Shown: positions 1 through 6,925 of the stretch, piece by piece
Position numbering within the stretch: the first letter of the stretch is position 1
How the letters are laid out: each line of letters opens with the position of its first letter
DNA from: Clostridia bacterium
GTDB taxonomy: Bacteria > Bacillota_A > Clostridia > Oscillospirales > CAG-272
Assembly (NCBI GenBank): GCA_017408625.1
Contig: JAFQUG010000001.1
Location: 1 to 10,671 of the forward strand
Length of the DNA stretch: 10,671 bases
Direction of reading: 5' to 3'
The notes under the pieces: model-generated
Seen by the model: only the letters and a program-made list of their open reading frames with translations
Databases searched by the model: none
What the model was told of the DNA's origin: nothing
Translations under genes and position numbers: made by a program

Positions 1-225
1 CTGGCTGCCGAGGCTGCTGCATACATCGCCGAGAATTACGCCGACTCCGCCATGATCTTTGCGCAGGATCTGGCCGACGAGGGCTACTACAAAATGCTGG
101 GCGGCCTTTCCACCTATCCCATGACCGTGATCGTGAACGCCGAGGGCGTGGTCACCGCGGTCGTGATGAACCCCATGACCCACGAGGAGCTCGTGGCCGC
201 CGTGGAGGACGCGATCGGAGATTAA
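1..225 (+). CDS. C-terminal part of a probable thioredoxin-fold (TlpA/redoxin-like) protein, 5' truncated
   Basis: An open frame enters from the left edge and ends at TAA 223-225, giving 74 residues. The segment GLSTYPMTVIVNAEGVV matches the thioredoxin-fold pattern of a cis-proline before a beta strand, followed by an 'N/D-x-x-G' turn. This is what TlpA, ResA and AhpC-like redoxins show after the active site. It is followed by a closing helix rich in Glu and Ala (HEELVAAVEDAIGD), also usual for the family. The CXXC or peroxidatic cysteine would lie upstream of the window and cannot be checked, so the activity (thiol-disulfide exchange or peroxide reduction) is inference. The stop is followed 17 bases later by the arm of a terminator, so this is the last gene of its transcript. 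It converges on the ABC operon. The fold call is moderately sure and the exact family is unknown. Confidence 0.6.
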   Translation: MAAEAAAYIAENYADSAMIFAQDLADEGYYKMLGGLSTYPMTVIVNAEGVVTAVVMNPMTHEELVAAVEDAIGD

Positions 226-247
226 AACATAATGATTTCCGTAGGGC

Positions 248-259
248 GGGGCTTGCTCC
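248..259 (+). repeat. Left copy of the 12-bp target-site duplication
   Basis: GGGGCTTGCTCC here is identical to 425-436 and directly precedes the left inverted repeat. It corresponds to the loop and inner stem of the terminator into which the element appears to have inserted. The repeat stops at 12 bases: the preceding bases differ (C at 247, T at 424). Confidence 0.75.
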
Positions 260-424
260 AATGCCGTTAAGTTAAGAAAACACGATGCGCCCCCGCCCCC
301 AAGATCCTTCGCGGCGCATTCCCATTTTTGTCATTCTCGAGCGAAGCGAAGAATCTTAAAAATGGGAATGCTTGCTCAAGGATGACGGGGGGCGGGGATA
401 GCCATTTCTTAACTTAATGATATT
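260..424. mobile_element. 165-bp MITE-like non-autonomous element with 20-bp terminal inverted repeats
   Basis: The left end AATGCCGTTAAGTTAAGAAA (260-279) and the reverse complement of the right end (405-424) agree at 17 of 20 positions, including 13 uninterrupted bases (267-279 with 405-417). Both ends abut identical 12-base direct repeats (248-259 and 425-436), as expected of a target-site duplication. There is no room for a transposase, so the element would need one in trans. A 20-bp inverted repeat with a 10-12 bp duplication fits the IS4/IS231-type groups best among families I know, but no homologue can be checked here. The interior folds further: 291-300 pairs with 388-397 (10 bp), 304-309 with 378-383, and 316-329 with 358-371 (14 bp). 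The whole element is thus close to one long hairpin. Confidence 0.75.
304..383. repeat. Nested palindromic repeats inside the MITE-like element
   Basis: Two palindromes sit one inside the other. The outer one begins AGATCCTTCG (302-311) and ends GCTCAAGGATGAC (374-386). The inner one has 14-bp perfect arms, GCATTCCCATTTTT (316-329) and its complement (358-371). These enclose a core, 330-357, with GTCATTCTCGAGCG and GCGAAGAATCTT. The core and the outer halves look like opposite-strand copies of the same repeat type. From memory, that type (GTCATTCTGAGCGAAGCG-like, often seen as AGATCCTTCGnnnnGCTCAGGATGAC) is scattered in intergenic DNA of many bacteria. The pairing is seen directly; the family link is recall, not a search result. 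Confidence 0.6.
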
Positions 425-436
425 GGGGCTTGCTCC
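425..436 (+). repeat. Right copy of the 12-bp target-site duplication
   Basis: GGGGCTTGCTCC is identical to 248-259 and directly follows the right inverted repeat. It continues into CGCCCTG and six T's, the 3' arm and tail of the split terminator. Confidence 0.75.
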
Positions 437-504
437 CGCCCTGTTTTTTCGTTGGCAGAAAGCACCTTCACACCCTTACTCGCCTGCAGACGCATAAAAA
501 ATAC

Positions 505-534
505 CCCCTTTGGTACCGTTTGATACCAAAGGGG
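505..534 (-). terminator. Bidirectional intrinsic terminator closing the ABC exporter operon
   Basis: The arms CCCCTTTGGTA (505-515) and TACCAAAGGGG (524-534) pair perfectly over 11 bp around an 8-base loop. Read on the minus strand, the stem is followed by GTA and then six T's (complement of 496-501), 22 bases beyond the ABC stop codon. On the plus strand it is followed by TTTT (535-538), so it can also back up the split terminator of the left-hand gene. Confidence 0.85.
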
Positions 535-555
535 TTTTCATGTAAATATTGTTTT

Positions 556-2376
556 TTATTCTTTCTTATCCAGCACGATCTGCGTTTGCTCGTCCTCATA
601 CTGACGGGTATAGAGGCGATAATAATACCCCTTTGCCGCCATCAGCTCGGCGTGGCTGCCGCGCTCGATGATCTTTCCGTCCTTGACGGCCAAGATGATA
701 TCGGCTTGGCGGATGGTGGAGAGTCTGTGCGCGATGACAAAGCAGGTGCGACCCTCGCTGACGCGCTCGGTGGCCCTTTGGATCAGCTGCTCGGTGTGGC
801 TATCCACCGACGAGGTGGCCTCGTCCAGCACCAAAATCGAGGGATTAGCCAGCATGACGCGCGCAAACGACATCAGCTGCTTTTCGCCCGTGGACAACAG
901 ATCTCCGCCCTCGCCCACGTCACTCTCAAGTCCCTTGCCCATGCGCTCCACGATTCTCCATGCGTCGATCTCGCGCAAGGCGGCCTCCATCTCCTCTTCG
1001 GTGGCGTTCGGATTGCCGTAGCGCAAATTCTCCGCGATCGAGCCTGAGAACAAATGTGGCGTTTGCAGCACGTAGCCAAGCGAGGAATGCAGCCAAAGCT
1101 GGCTTCTCTCTCTTGCATCTCTGCCGTCGATCAGCACGCGCCCCTTGGTGGGGTCGTAGAAGCGGCAAACCAGGTTGACCAGCGTGGATTTTCCCGCGCC
1201 CGTCTCGCCCACGATGGCCACGTTCGTGCCCTTCGGCACGTGCAGATCAAAGTTTTCCAGCACCCATTCGTTGCCGTCCGGGTACATAAACGACACGTCC
1301 TCAAAGGTGATGTCACCCTGCAGGGGCTCCCAGTTCTCTCTCTTGGGATGGAAGGTATCACCATACTTTTCCACAACCTCGGCGCTGTCCGGCACGTCGG
1401 ATTCGGTCTCCAGAATCTTGGAAACGCGCTCCATATTGACGCGCACAAAGATCATGTCGGCCATGGCATTGACCACCCATTGTACCTGCTCCATGACGTT
1501 CATGGCGTAGGTCATAAAGACCGAAAGCTTTGCGATAAACTCCAGATTCTCCTGCGCGATCAATCCGCCGCGCCACAGCACCAGCGCCAGTGCCATGGAG
1601 GTGGAAAACGAGATCAGACAGATAAAGCTTGCGCGCACGCGTGCGGTCAGCACGGCGGTCTTGTTCATCTTACCCGTCAGCGCAAAAAATCCCTTGCGCA
1701 TCTTTTGCTCTGCACCCAGCACGCGCACGGTGCGCGAGCCGGTGATGCTTTCATTAAACTTGCCCGAGATCTGCGAATTGAGCTCTCTGACCTCACCATT
1801 GAGCGTGCGCAATTTGCGCTCAAACAGCGCGGCACTCAGCGCAATGACCGGCACGATGACCATGACACACAAGGCCAGCTTCCAGTCCTTGATAAACATG
1901 ATAACCGCCGCACCGATCAAGTACGACAAATTCCACACGCCGCTCATGAAATCCCAAGCAACCACGCCGCCGATACGGCCGGTGTCGCTCATGATACGCG
2001 AGTGCAAGTATCCTACACTGTTCTGGTTAAAGAACGAGAAGGACAGCGTTTGCAGATGCTTGAAGCACGCGCCGCGCATATCCTTGGCGATCAGCACCTC
2101 GATCCTGCCCGTCTGGTAGGATGAAATAAAATCGGCCACGATACGCGAGAGCAAAAACAGCGCGTAAAGCAGGCAAAACAGCCCAAGCCCCGACACCGTG
2201 CCGGGCACGATGAAGTTGGCAATGGCGTATTCCTGGAACAGAGGCAGGCAGATATCCACCACACCGCTGTAAATGCCCAAGAACAAAATGACACCAAACA
2301 CCCACAAATAGGGCTTGAAAAATGCGATCACCTTGGGGTACGGCAATCCCTTGCGCTTTACTTGATCTTTTTTCAT
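556..2376 (-). CDS. ABC exporter half-transporter, subunit 2 (TMD-NBD, non-canonical signature motif)
   Basis: This 606-residue protein has the layout of a type IV ABC exporter (MDR/MsbA-like): an N-terminal six-helix membrane domain (about 20-310) and a C-terminal ATPase domain (about 355-590). Visible motifs are Walker A GETGAGKST (390-398), Q-loop Gln438, Walker B ILVLDE with catalytic Glu519, D-loop SSVDS and H-loop His550. The signature motif is LSTGE (494-498) instead of LSGGQ, as in the YfiC-type partners of Bacillota heterodimeric exporters. The start ATG overlaps the stop of the upstream half-transporter (ATGA) and is preceded by GGAGGTGA, so the two are translationally coupled. It is probably a plasma membrane drug, lipid or peptide exporter acting as a heterodimer with the 2373-4211 product. 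The substrate cannot be read from the sequence. The family call is very sure, the heterodimer likely. Confidence 0.95.
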   Translation of the reverse strand: MKKDQVKRKGLPYPKVIAFFKPYLWVFGVILFLGIYSGVVDICLPLFQEYAIANFIVPGTVSGLGLFCLLYALFLLSRIVADFISSYQTGRIEVLIAKDMRGACFKHLQTLSFSFFNQNSVGYLHSRIMSDTGRIGGVVAWDFMSGVWNLSYLIGAAVIMFIKDWKLALCVMVIVPVIALSAALFERKLRTLNGEVRELNSQISGKFNESITGSRTVRVLGAEQKMRKGFFALTGKMNKTAVLTARVRASFICLISFSTSMALALVLWRGGLIAQENLEFIAKLSVFMTYAMNVMEQVQWVVNAMADMIFVRVNMERVSKILETESDVPDSAEVVEKYGDTFHPKRENWEPLQGDITFEDVSFMYPDGNEWVLENFDLHVPKGTNVAIVGETGAGKSTLVNLVCRFYDPTKGRVLIDGRDARERSQLWLHSSLGYVLQTPHLFSGSIAENLRYGNPNATEEEMEAALREIDAWRIVERMGKGLESDVGEGGDLLSTGEKQLMSFARVMLANPSILVLDEATSSVDSHTEQLIQRATERVSEGRTCFVIAHRLSTIRQADIILAVKDGKIIERGSHAELMAAKGYYYRLYTRQYEDEQTQIVLDKKE

Positions 2377-4211
2377 GCCGTCACCTCCCCCTCGGATCGC
2401 ACTTCATCTCTTCCCTGCATTGCGCAAACGCGGCTGTAAATGCCGCCCGCGGCAACAAGCTCTGCGTGCGTGCCCATCTCGGCCACACGTCCCTCGTCCA
2501 GCACCACAATGCTGTCCGCATGCGAAAGCGTGGTGATGCGGTGCGAGATCAGAATGACCGTGCAGTTTTCAAACTCGCGGCGTAGCGCGCGGCGGATGGT
2601 AGCATCGGTCTCACTGTCTACAGCGGAAAGAGAATCGTCAAAAATCATGATATCCGGCTTGGTTGCCAGCATTCTGGCAATCGAGCACCTTTGCTTCTGA
2701 CCGCCCGACAGCGTCACGCCGCGCTCGCCCACAAAGGTCTCGTACCCTTCCTTGAACTCGGAAACCGCACCGTCAAAGCAGGCAACGCCTGCGGCATGCC
2801 TGACCTCGTCCATATCCACGCCGTCCGTGCCCATGCAGATATTCTCGGCAATGGTGCCCGAGAACAGATACGTATCCTGCAGCACGTATCCCACGTGGCG
2901 GTGCAGCTCTGCGCGGTCGATCTGTCCGATCGGCACGCCGCCGATGGTGATCGAGCCGTCCTCCAGCTCGTAAAGTCGGTCCAAAAGCCCCATCAACGTG
3001 CTCTTGCCCGAACCCGTGCCGCCCATGATGCCGATCACACTGCCGCCCTTTACAGAGAAGGAAACGTCCTCCAAGATCTGCGCGCCCTCCGCCTCATAGC
3101 GGAAGTTGACGTGATCAAACACAATATCGCCCTTGAAATCGGGCTCTTTGACCTCTTTTGTCTGCATTTCGGGAGAGGTATTGAGAATATCGTTGATTCT
3201 GCCCAGTGCCACGCCTGCCTTACTCATCTCGGATACGATTCGGCCAAGAGAGCGCACAGGCCACAGCATCATGGCATTATAGGTCACGAACGCAAGCAGG
3301 TCGCCAAGCTCCATTCCGTGCGCGACGCACATATACGTGCCCACGCCCAGCACCGCCAGCACCTGCATGCCCGAGAAAAAGTCACCCACGATCCAGAACC
3401 AGGTAAACAGCCAGGTCAGGCGCACGTTGCGGTCACCGTATTCTTTATTTTTTCTGTCAAATTTTTCGATCTCGCTTCTCTCGCGGCCAAAGGCGCGCAC
3501 TACGCGCACGCCGGTCAGATTTTCCTGCGTGATCGAGGAAAGCTCTGCTTCGCAGATATCGCAAGCCTCAAAATGCTTGCTGATCTGTGCGCGGAACACC
3601 AGCGAATAGGTCAGCACGATGGGCACAAAGGCCAAAGGGACCAGTGCCAGCAGCGGATTCATGACAAACATGACGGTCAGCGACACGGCCAGCAAAATGA
3701 TGACGCGGAACAAGGGCACCAGCTGCTCAGCCACGAAATTCTTGACCATTTCCACGTCCGAGGTGGAGCGTTGGATCAAGTCTCCCGTCTTATTCTGCGA
3801 ATAAAAGCTCTGTGGCAGACGGCCGATGTGCGAAAACAGGTCGTCGCGAATGGTTTTGACCATGCTCTCGCCGCCCTTATTGTTAAAGTACATGTTGCCA
3901 AAGCGGCACAGCACCGAGGCAGCACCCGTCACGATGACGGCAATGGCCACCAGCCATAATTTATCCTGCAGGAACGCAATCAGCGCGGGAATATCCACGT
4001 GCTCGACAAGCGGCGCAGCCCACTCGGGCAGCTCCAAGGCCTTGCCCGAGAGCAGATTGTCCACGGTAAAGTTGACGATCTGCGGTGCGACCATTTCAAG
4101 CGCAGTCATGGCAACGGCGCACAGAATGCCCAACGCAAACCAAAGACGGCTCTTTCTCAAGAAACGCCAAAGCCGTGCGGCCTTGCCGTACACCTTGTGT
4201 TGTGTTTCCAT
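2373..4211 (-). CDS. ABC exporter half-transporter, subunit 1 (TMD-NBD, Asp in place of catalytic Glu)
   Basis: This 612-residue half-transporter has a membrane domain (about 20-320) and an ATPase domain (about 365-600). Motifs: Walker A GGTGSGKST (397-405), Q-loop Gln445, canonical signature LSGGQ (501-505), Walker B IMIFDD, and H-loop His557. In Walker B the expected catalytic Glu is Asp526. Its Walker A/B would face the LSTGE signature of the partner, so both deviations fall in the same composite site. That is the arrangement known for TM287/288-type and BmrCD/LmrCD-type exporters. The start at METQHK is chosen because AAAGGA (4221-4226) lies 9 bases upstream. The frame stays open to an ATG at 4262, but that one lies inside a hairpin and has no ribosome binding site. 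It sits 81 bases after nth and overlaps the next gene by 4 bp. The substrate is unknown. Confidence 0.95.
   Translation of the reverse strand: METQHKVYGKAARLWRFLRKSRLWFALGILCAVAMTALEMVAPQIVNFTVDNLLSGKALELPEWAAPLVEHVDIPALIAFLQDKLWLVAIAVIVTGAASVLCRFGNMYFNNKGGESMVKTIRDDLFSHIGRLPQSFYSQNKTGDLIQRSTSDVEMVKNFVAEQLVPLFRVIILLAVSLTVMFVMNPLLALVPLAFVPIVLTYSLVFRAQISKHFEACDICEAELSSITQENLTGVRVVRAFGRERSEIEKFDRKNKEYGDRNVRLTWLFTWFWIVGDFFSGMQVLAVLGVGTYMCVAHGMELGDLLAFVTYNAMMLWPVRSLGRIVSEMSKAGVALGRINDILNTSPEMQTKEVKEPDFKGDIVFDHVNFRYEAEGAQILEDVSFSVKGGSVIGIMGGTGSGKSTLMGLLDRLYELEDGSITIGGVPIGQIDRAELHRHVGYVLQDTYLFSGTIAENICMGTDGVDMDEVRHAAGVACFDGAVSEFKEGYETFVGERGVTLSGGQKQRCSIARMLATKPDIMIFDDSLSAVDSETDATIRRALRREFENCTVILISHRITTLSHADSIVVLDEGRVAEMGTHAELVAAGGIYSRVCAMQGRDEVRSEGEVTA
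2381..2388 (-). promoter_or_regulatory. Strong Shine-Dalgarno for the second ABC subunit, inside the first subunit's gene
   Basis: On the minus strand GGAGGTGA lies 7 bases (from GGAGG) before the ATG at 2376-2374. It sits within the last codons of the upstream gene (…GEVTA), and the ATG shares bases with that gene's TGA. This arrangement supports coupled, near-equal synthesis of the two subunits. Confidence 0.85.
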
Positions 4212-4244
4212 ATGATCACATCCTTTCTGTTTCGTTCTTATGTA

Positions 4245-4279
4245 GGGGAGGAATATTTGCAAGCAAATTCATCCTCCCC
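4245..4279. other. Strong intergenic hairpin between nth and the ABC operon
   Basis: GGGGAGGA (4245-4252) pairs with TCCTCCCC (4272-4279), and ATTTGC (4255-4260) pairs with GCAAAT (4263-4268). This gives 14 bp in two blocks with a small internal loop and only two bases at the tip. On neither strand is it followed by a U tract (the minus strand continues UACAUAAGAACG), so it is not a standard intrinsic terminator. It could be an mRNA-stabilising or attenuating structure that separates nth from ABC expression, or a small dispersed palindrome. A weak promoter-like pair (TTGCTT, 16 bases, TACATA) overlaps it on the minus strand; I do not call that as a promoter. Confidence 0.6.
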
Positions 4280-4292
4280 AACAAGCGCTCAT

Positions 4293-4988
4293 TTAGTTTC
4301 CTGCCTGCGCAAACGGACAAATATCCCCAAGCGGGCACCGGTCGCATTTGGGTGCTCTTGCCGTGCAATAATCGCGGCCGAACTGTACGGCGCGATGGCA
4401 AAAGTCGCTTTGCTCCTCGGGCTCGACGTACAAATCCAAGATCTTTTCCACCTTGTGCGGGTCCTTCATTTCCACAGGGTACGCGCCGAGTCTGCCGCCA
4501 ATACAGATCAGGTGCGTGTCGGCCACAATGCCCGGAATGCCGTAAATATCTCCAAGCAAGAGATTGGCGATCTTGCGCCCCACACCCGGAAATGTCAGCA
4601 GCACCTCGCGGTCGGCAGGCACTTTGCCGCCATAATTTTCTACGATCAGCGCACAAGAATCCTTGATGTTTTGCGCCTTTGCACGGTAAAAGCCGCAGGA
4701 ATGCACCCGTCTCTCCAAGTCTTCAATAGGAGCTTCGGCTACCGCCTTGGCAGTCGGGTACGCGGCAAACAGATCACGGCACACGATATTGACCCTGGCA
4801 TCGGTGCATTGTGCCGACAGCCTGCCCATAATCAAAAGTCTCCAGCCGTCGTCCGCGGGATCGGGCGCGTCGGTCCTCCACTCCAGCGCGCACTCCGCGC
4901 CCGGGTAGATCTCGGCAAGTCTTCTCGAAACCTCGTCAAACCTTTGCTTGGTCTGTTTATATTGCTTTGTTCTCTTCAAATTTTTCAT
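4293..4988 (-). CDS. nth: Endonuclease III (DNA glycosylase/AP lyase)
   Basis: This 231-residue enzyme belongs to the HhH-GPD superfamily and removes oxidised pyrimidines in base-excision repair, cutting the backbone by beta-elimination. The family's RLSAQCTDARVN block is at about 56-67. The helix-hairpin-helix LTFPGVGRKIANLLL carries the catalytic Lys139, and VADTHL carries the catalytic Asp157. The [4Fe-4S] ligands are present with the exact C-x6-C-x2-C-x5-C spacing (Cys208, 215, 218, 224). It is slightly longer than E. coli Nth (211 residues), owing to an N-terminal extension and a short insert around 36-48 (EWRTDAPDPADDG). The start ATG at 4988 has only a weak GAAAGAA upstream. The gene lies downstream of a terminator and 81 bases ahead of the ABC pair. 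Cotranscription with that pair is possible but the hairpin between them makes it uncertain. Confidence 0.95.
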   Translation of the reverse strand: MKNLKRTKQYKQTKQRFDEVSRRLAEIYPGAECALEWRTDAPDPADDGWRLLIMGRLSAQCTDARVNIVCRDLFAAYPTAKAVAEAPIEDLERRVHSCGFYRAKAQNIKDSCALIVENYGGKVPADREVLLTFPGVGRKIANLLLGDIYGIPGIVADTHLICIGGRLGAYPVEMKDPHKVEKILDLYVEPEEQSDFCHRAVQFGRDYCTARAPKCDRCPLGDICPFAQAGN

Positions 4989-5009
4989 ACATTTCTTTCA
5001 ATAAAGCGC

Positions 5010-5047
5010 GGGAAAACCGACCTCTTCTAACAAAGGTCGATTTTCCC
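5010..5047 (-). terminator. Intrinsic terminator of the HD/Na-Pi operon
   Basis: GGGAAAACCGACCT (5010-5023) and AGGTCGATTTTCCC (5034-5047) form a 14-bp stem. The single mismatch becomes a G-U pair in the minus-strand transcript, which suggests the structure is selected in that direction. It lies 26 bases past the Na/Pi stop and is followed by GCGCTTTATTG, a modest U-containing tail, so termination may be incomplete. Confidence 0.7.
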
Positions 5048-5073
5048 CACTCTTTTATGTAGTTGTCTTAGGA

Positions 5074-6897
5074 TCAATCCTCAATCGGATACTTTTCCTT
5101 GTATTCCTGGAATCTGCGATCAAACTCGGGACTGCCGTGCTTGACGTCGTACAGGTATTTATGCATATCAAGTGCCTTATCCTGCGAAAGCTCCCGCATG
5201 CAGCCCGCGATATTGGAGCAATGGTCTGCGACTCTCTCGCAGTTGGTCAAAAGGTCGGAGAGAATGAAGCCCATTTCCATGGTGCATTCGTTGTTCTGCA
5301 GACGCACGATGTGGTGCAGCTTGATCGAATCACGAAGATCGTCGATGACCTCCTCCAGCGGTTCCACCGAGGCAGCCATCTCGAAATCGTCGTTGATAAA
5401 GCCCTCGCGTGCGTTCCAAAGCACCTCGCGCACCGCAGCGACCATGGTGTTGATCTCCTTTTGTGCGGCGGGAGAGAATTGGATTTGCTTATCCTTCATT
5501 TCCTCGGCAGACTCCACGATATTGACCGCGTGGTCCGAAATACGCTCAAAGTCACCGATCAAGTGGAGCAGCTTGGTAATCTCGCGCGAGCCCTCACCCG
5601 AGCTGTTCTTTGCAGCCAGCTTGACCAGATACGAGCCGATTTTATCCTCCATCTTGTCCACGTCGTCCTCGCACTTGCGCACAAGGTCGGCGGACTTGGA
5701 ATCATAATTGGAAAGCAGCATCAGCGCGCGGTCCATGGCGTCACAGGATGCGACTGCCATCTTACGTGCAGCAACCTCAGCCTGCTCTACTGCAACCGCA
5801 GGGGTGATGAACAGTCTCTCGTCCAGCACAAGACCGTCCTCGTCCTTCTTTTTTTTGGAGGTCTCGGGCACCGAAACGGTGGCCAGCTTGACCAGCAGAT
5901 TGGTGAACGGGAACATAATCATGACGGCAATAATCTTGAATACGGTATGAATAATCGCAATATCCCACATGTTGGCTGTAACGCTGTTGAGTCCAAATCC
6001 AATCATTGCGTCCAAAATGTAGTAGCCACTGAGCACAACGGCAACCGAAATAATGTTAAAGTACAGGTGCACCAGTGCCGCACGCTTACCGTTCTTGGAC
6101 GAGCCCATAGAGGACAGCATTGCGGTGACGCAAGTACCGATATTCTGACCCATGACGATCGGGATGGCGATACCGTAAGAGATCGCACCCGACGCGGTCA
6201 ACGCCTGCAGAATACCGACGGAAGCAGAGGAGGACTGTACGACCGCAGTCAGCACAGTACCTGCAAGAATGCCCAAGAAGGGATTTTCAAACATGACAAG
6301 CAGCTGGCCAAACTCGGGAATTTCCTTGAATACGGCAACCGCATCCGACATGATATTCATACCCGTCATCAGCACACCAAAGCCCAGCAGGATAAAGCCA
6401 ACCTGCTTATATCTGTTCTTCTTTGCAAACATGCAGAACACAATGCCGATCAGGGCAAGGATGGGCATCCAGAAGTCGGGCTTGAGATATTGCAGCCCTG
6501 CCATAATCCCCTCAGCACCTGCAACCTCCATGCCGGTCATAGCGGTCAGCCATGCCGTAACTGCAGTACCGACGTTTGCACCCAGAATCACGCCTACGGC
6601 CTGTGCCAGCGTCATGGTGGCGGAGTTGACAAAGCCCACGACCATGACCGTAGTGGCAGAGGACGATTGAATGATGGCAGTGACACCCAAGCCCAGCAAA
6701 AAGCCTTTGAATTTGTTGGAAGTCAGCTTGCCGAGAATGATCTTAAGTCTGTTACCCGCACTCTTTTTAAGAGCATCGCCCATAACGTCCATACCGAACA
6801 GGAACAGCGCAAGGCCAAGCAGCAGATCGAGCACCATGAAAACGTCAATGCTCTCGTGGGTCAGCACAGCCTGCAGATTGTTCAACAAATTTTGCAT
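5074..6897 (-). CDS. Na/Pi cotransporter family protein with C-terminal PhoU-like domain
   Basis: This 607-residue protein is a bacterial relative of the SLC34 (NaPi-II) carriers. It has two inverted-repeat halves, each with the hallmark QSSSA motif (77-81 and 221-225). After each motif comes a conserved Gly-Asn segment: GANVGTAVTAW at 106-116 and GQNIGTCVTAM at 250-260. About eight hydrophobic segments run from 20 to 340. A Lys-rich link (348-351) leads to a helical PhoU-type domain (about 370-590) with two ExxxD metal-site motifs, DFERISDHAVNI (449-460) and NCERVADHCSNI (552-563). It probably moves phosphate across the plasma membrane with Na+, with the PhoU part as a cytoplasmic regulatory domain. 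Direction and regulation are not shown by the sequence. The start has AAAGGA (6905-6910) 7 bases upstream. It follows the HD gene by 28 bp, so the two form an operon. Confidence 0.95.
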   Translation of the reverse strand: MQNLLNNLQAVLTHESIDVFMVLDLLLGLALFLFGMDVMGDALKKSAGNRLKIILGKLTSNKFKGFLLGLGVTAIIQSSSATTVMVVGFVNSATMTLAQAVGVILGANVGTAVTAWLTAMTGMEVAGAEGIMAGLQYLKPDFWMPILALIGIVFCMFAKKNRYKQVGFILLGFGVLMTGMNIMSDAVAVFKEIPEFGQLLVMFENPFLGILAGTVLTAVVQSSSASVGILQALTASGAISYGIAIPIVMGQNIGTCVTAMLSSMGSSKNGKRAALVHLYFNIISVAVVLSGYYILDAMIGFGLNSVTANMWDIAIIHTVFKIIAVMIMFPFTNLLVKLATVSVPETSKKKKDEDGLVLDERLFITPAVAVEQAEVAARKMAVASCDAMDRALMLLSNYDSKSADLVRKCEDDVDKMEDKIGSYLVKLAAKNSSGEGSREITKLLHLIGDFERISDHAVNIVESAEEMKDKQIQFSPAAQKEINTMVAAVREVLWNAREGFINDDFEMAASVEPLEEVIDDLRDSIKLHHIVRLQNNECTMEMGFILSDLLTNCERVADHCSNIAGCMRELSQDKALDMHKYLYDVKHGSPEFDRRFQEYKEKYPIED

Positions 6898-6925
6898 TTC
6901 CGAATCCTTTCCGATCCTTTGTAAA

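Larger units (their letters stand above)
243..449 (+). terminator. Rho-independent terminator of the thioredoxin-like gene, split by an inserted element
   Basis: The arm AGGGCGGG (243-250) is the exact reverse complement of CCCGCCCT (435-442), and TTTTTT follows at 444-449. If the bases 260-424 and one copy of the 12-base direct repeat are removed, the result is an 8-9 bp GC-rich stem with a loop of about 5-7 bases (GCTTGCT) and a U6 tail, starting 17 bases after the stop codon. That is a textbook intrinsic terminator. In the present sequence its arms are about 185 bases apart, but the insert is itself largely self-complementary. The RNA may therefore still bring the arms together ahead of the U tract. 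Whether it still terminates is inference. Confidence 0.7.

Noticed and set aside
260..424. CRISPR array or tRNA-like gene in the palindromic region
   Set aside because: There are no regularly spaced direct repeats and no cloverleaf. The structure is a single set of nested inverted repeats with flanking duplications.
430..2124. Long plus-strand frames opposite the second ABC subunit
   Set aside because: They lack ribosome binding sites, have His/Arg-rich low-complexity composition typical of antisense shadows, and overlie a certain ABC gene.
2691..3959. 422-codon plus-strand frame opposite the first ABC subunit
   Set aside because: Its composition (very rich in His, Ala and Arg, no recognisable domain) and full overlap with a clear ABC gene mark it as a shadow.
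4212..4262. N-terminal extension of the first ABC subunit (start at 4262)
   Set aside because: That ATG lies within the intergenic hairpin with no ribosome binding site, whereas AAAGGA stands 9 bases before the ATG at 4211.
4235..4270. Promoter for the ABC operon (TTGCTT, 16 bases, TACATA)
   Set aside because: Both boxes are weak and overlap the hairpin arms. It is possible but not supported well enough to list.
5137..6924. 595-codon plus-strand frame opposite the Na/Pi gene
   Set aside because: It is a mirror of high-GC3 coding on the minus strand, with no ribosome binding site or known motif.
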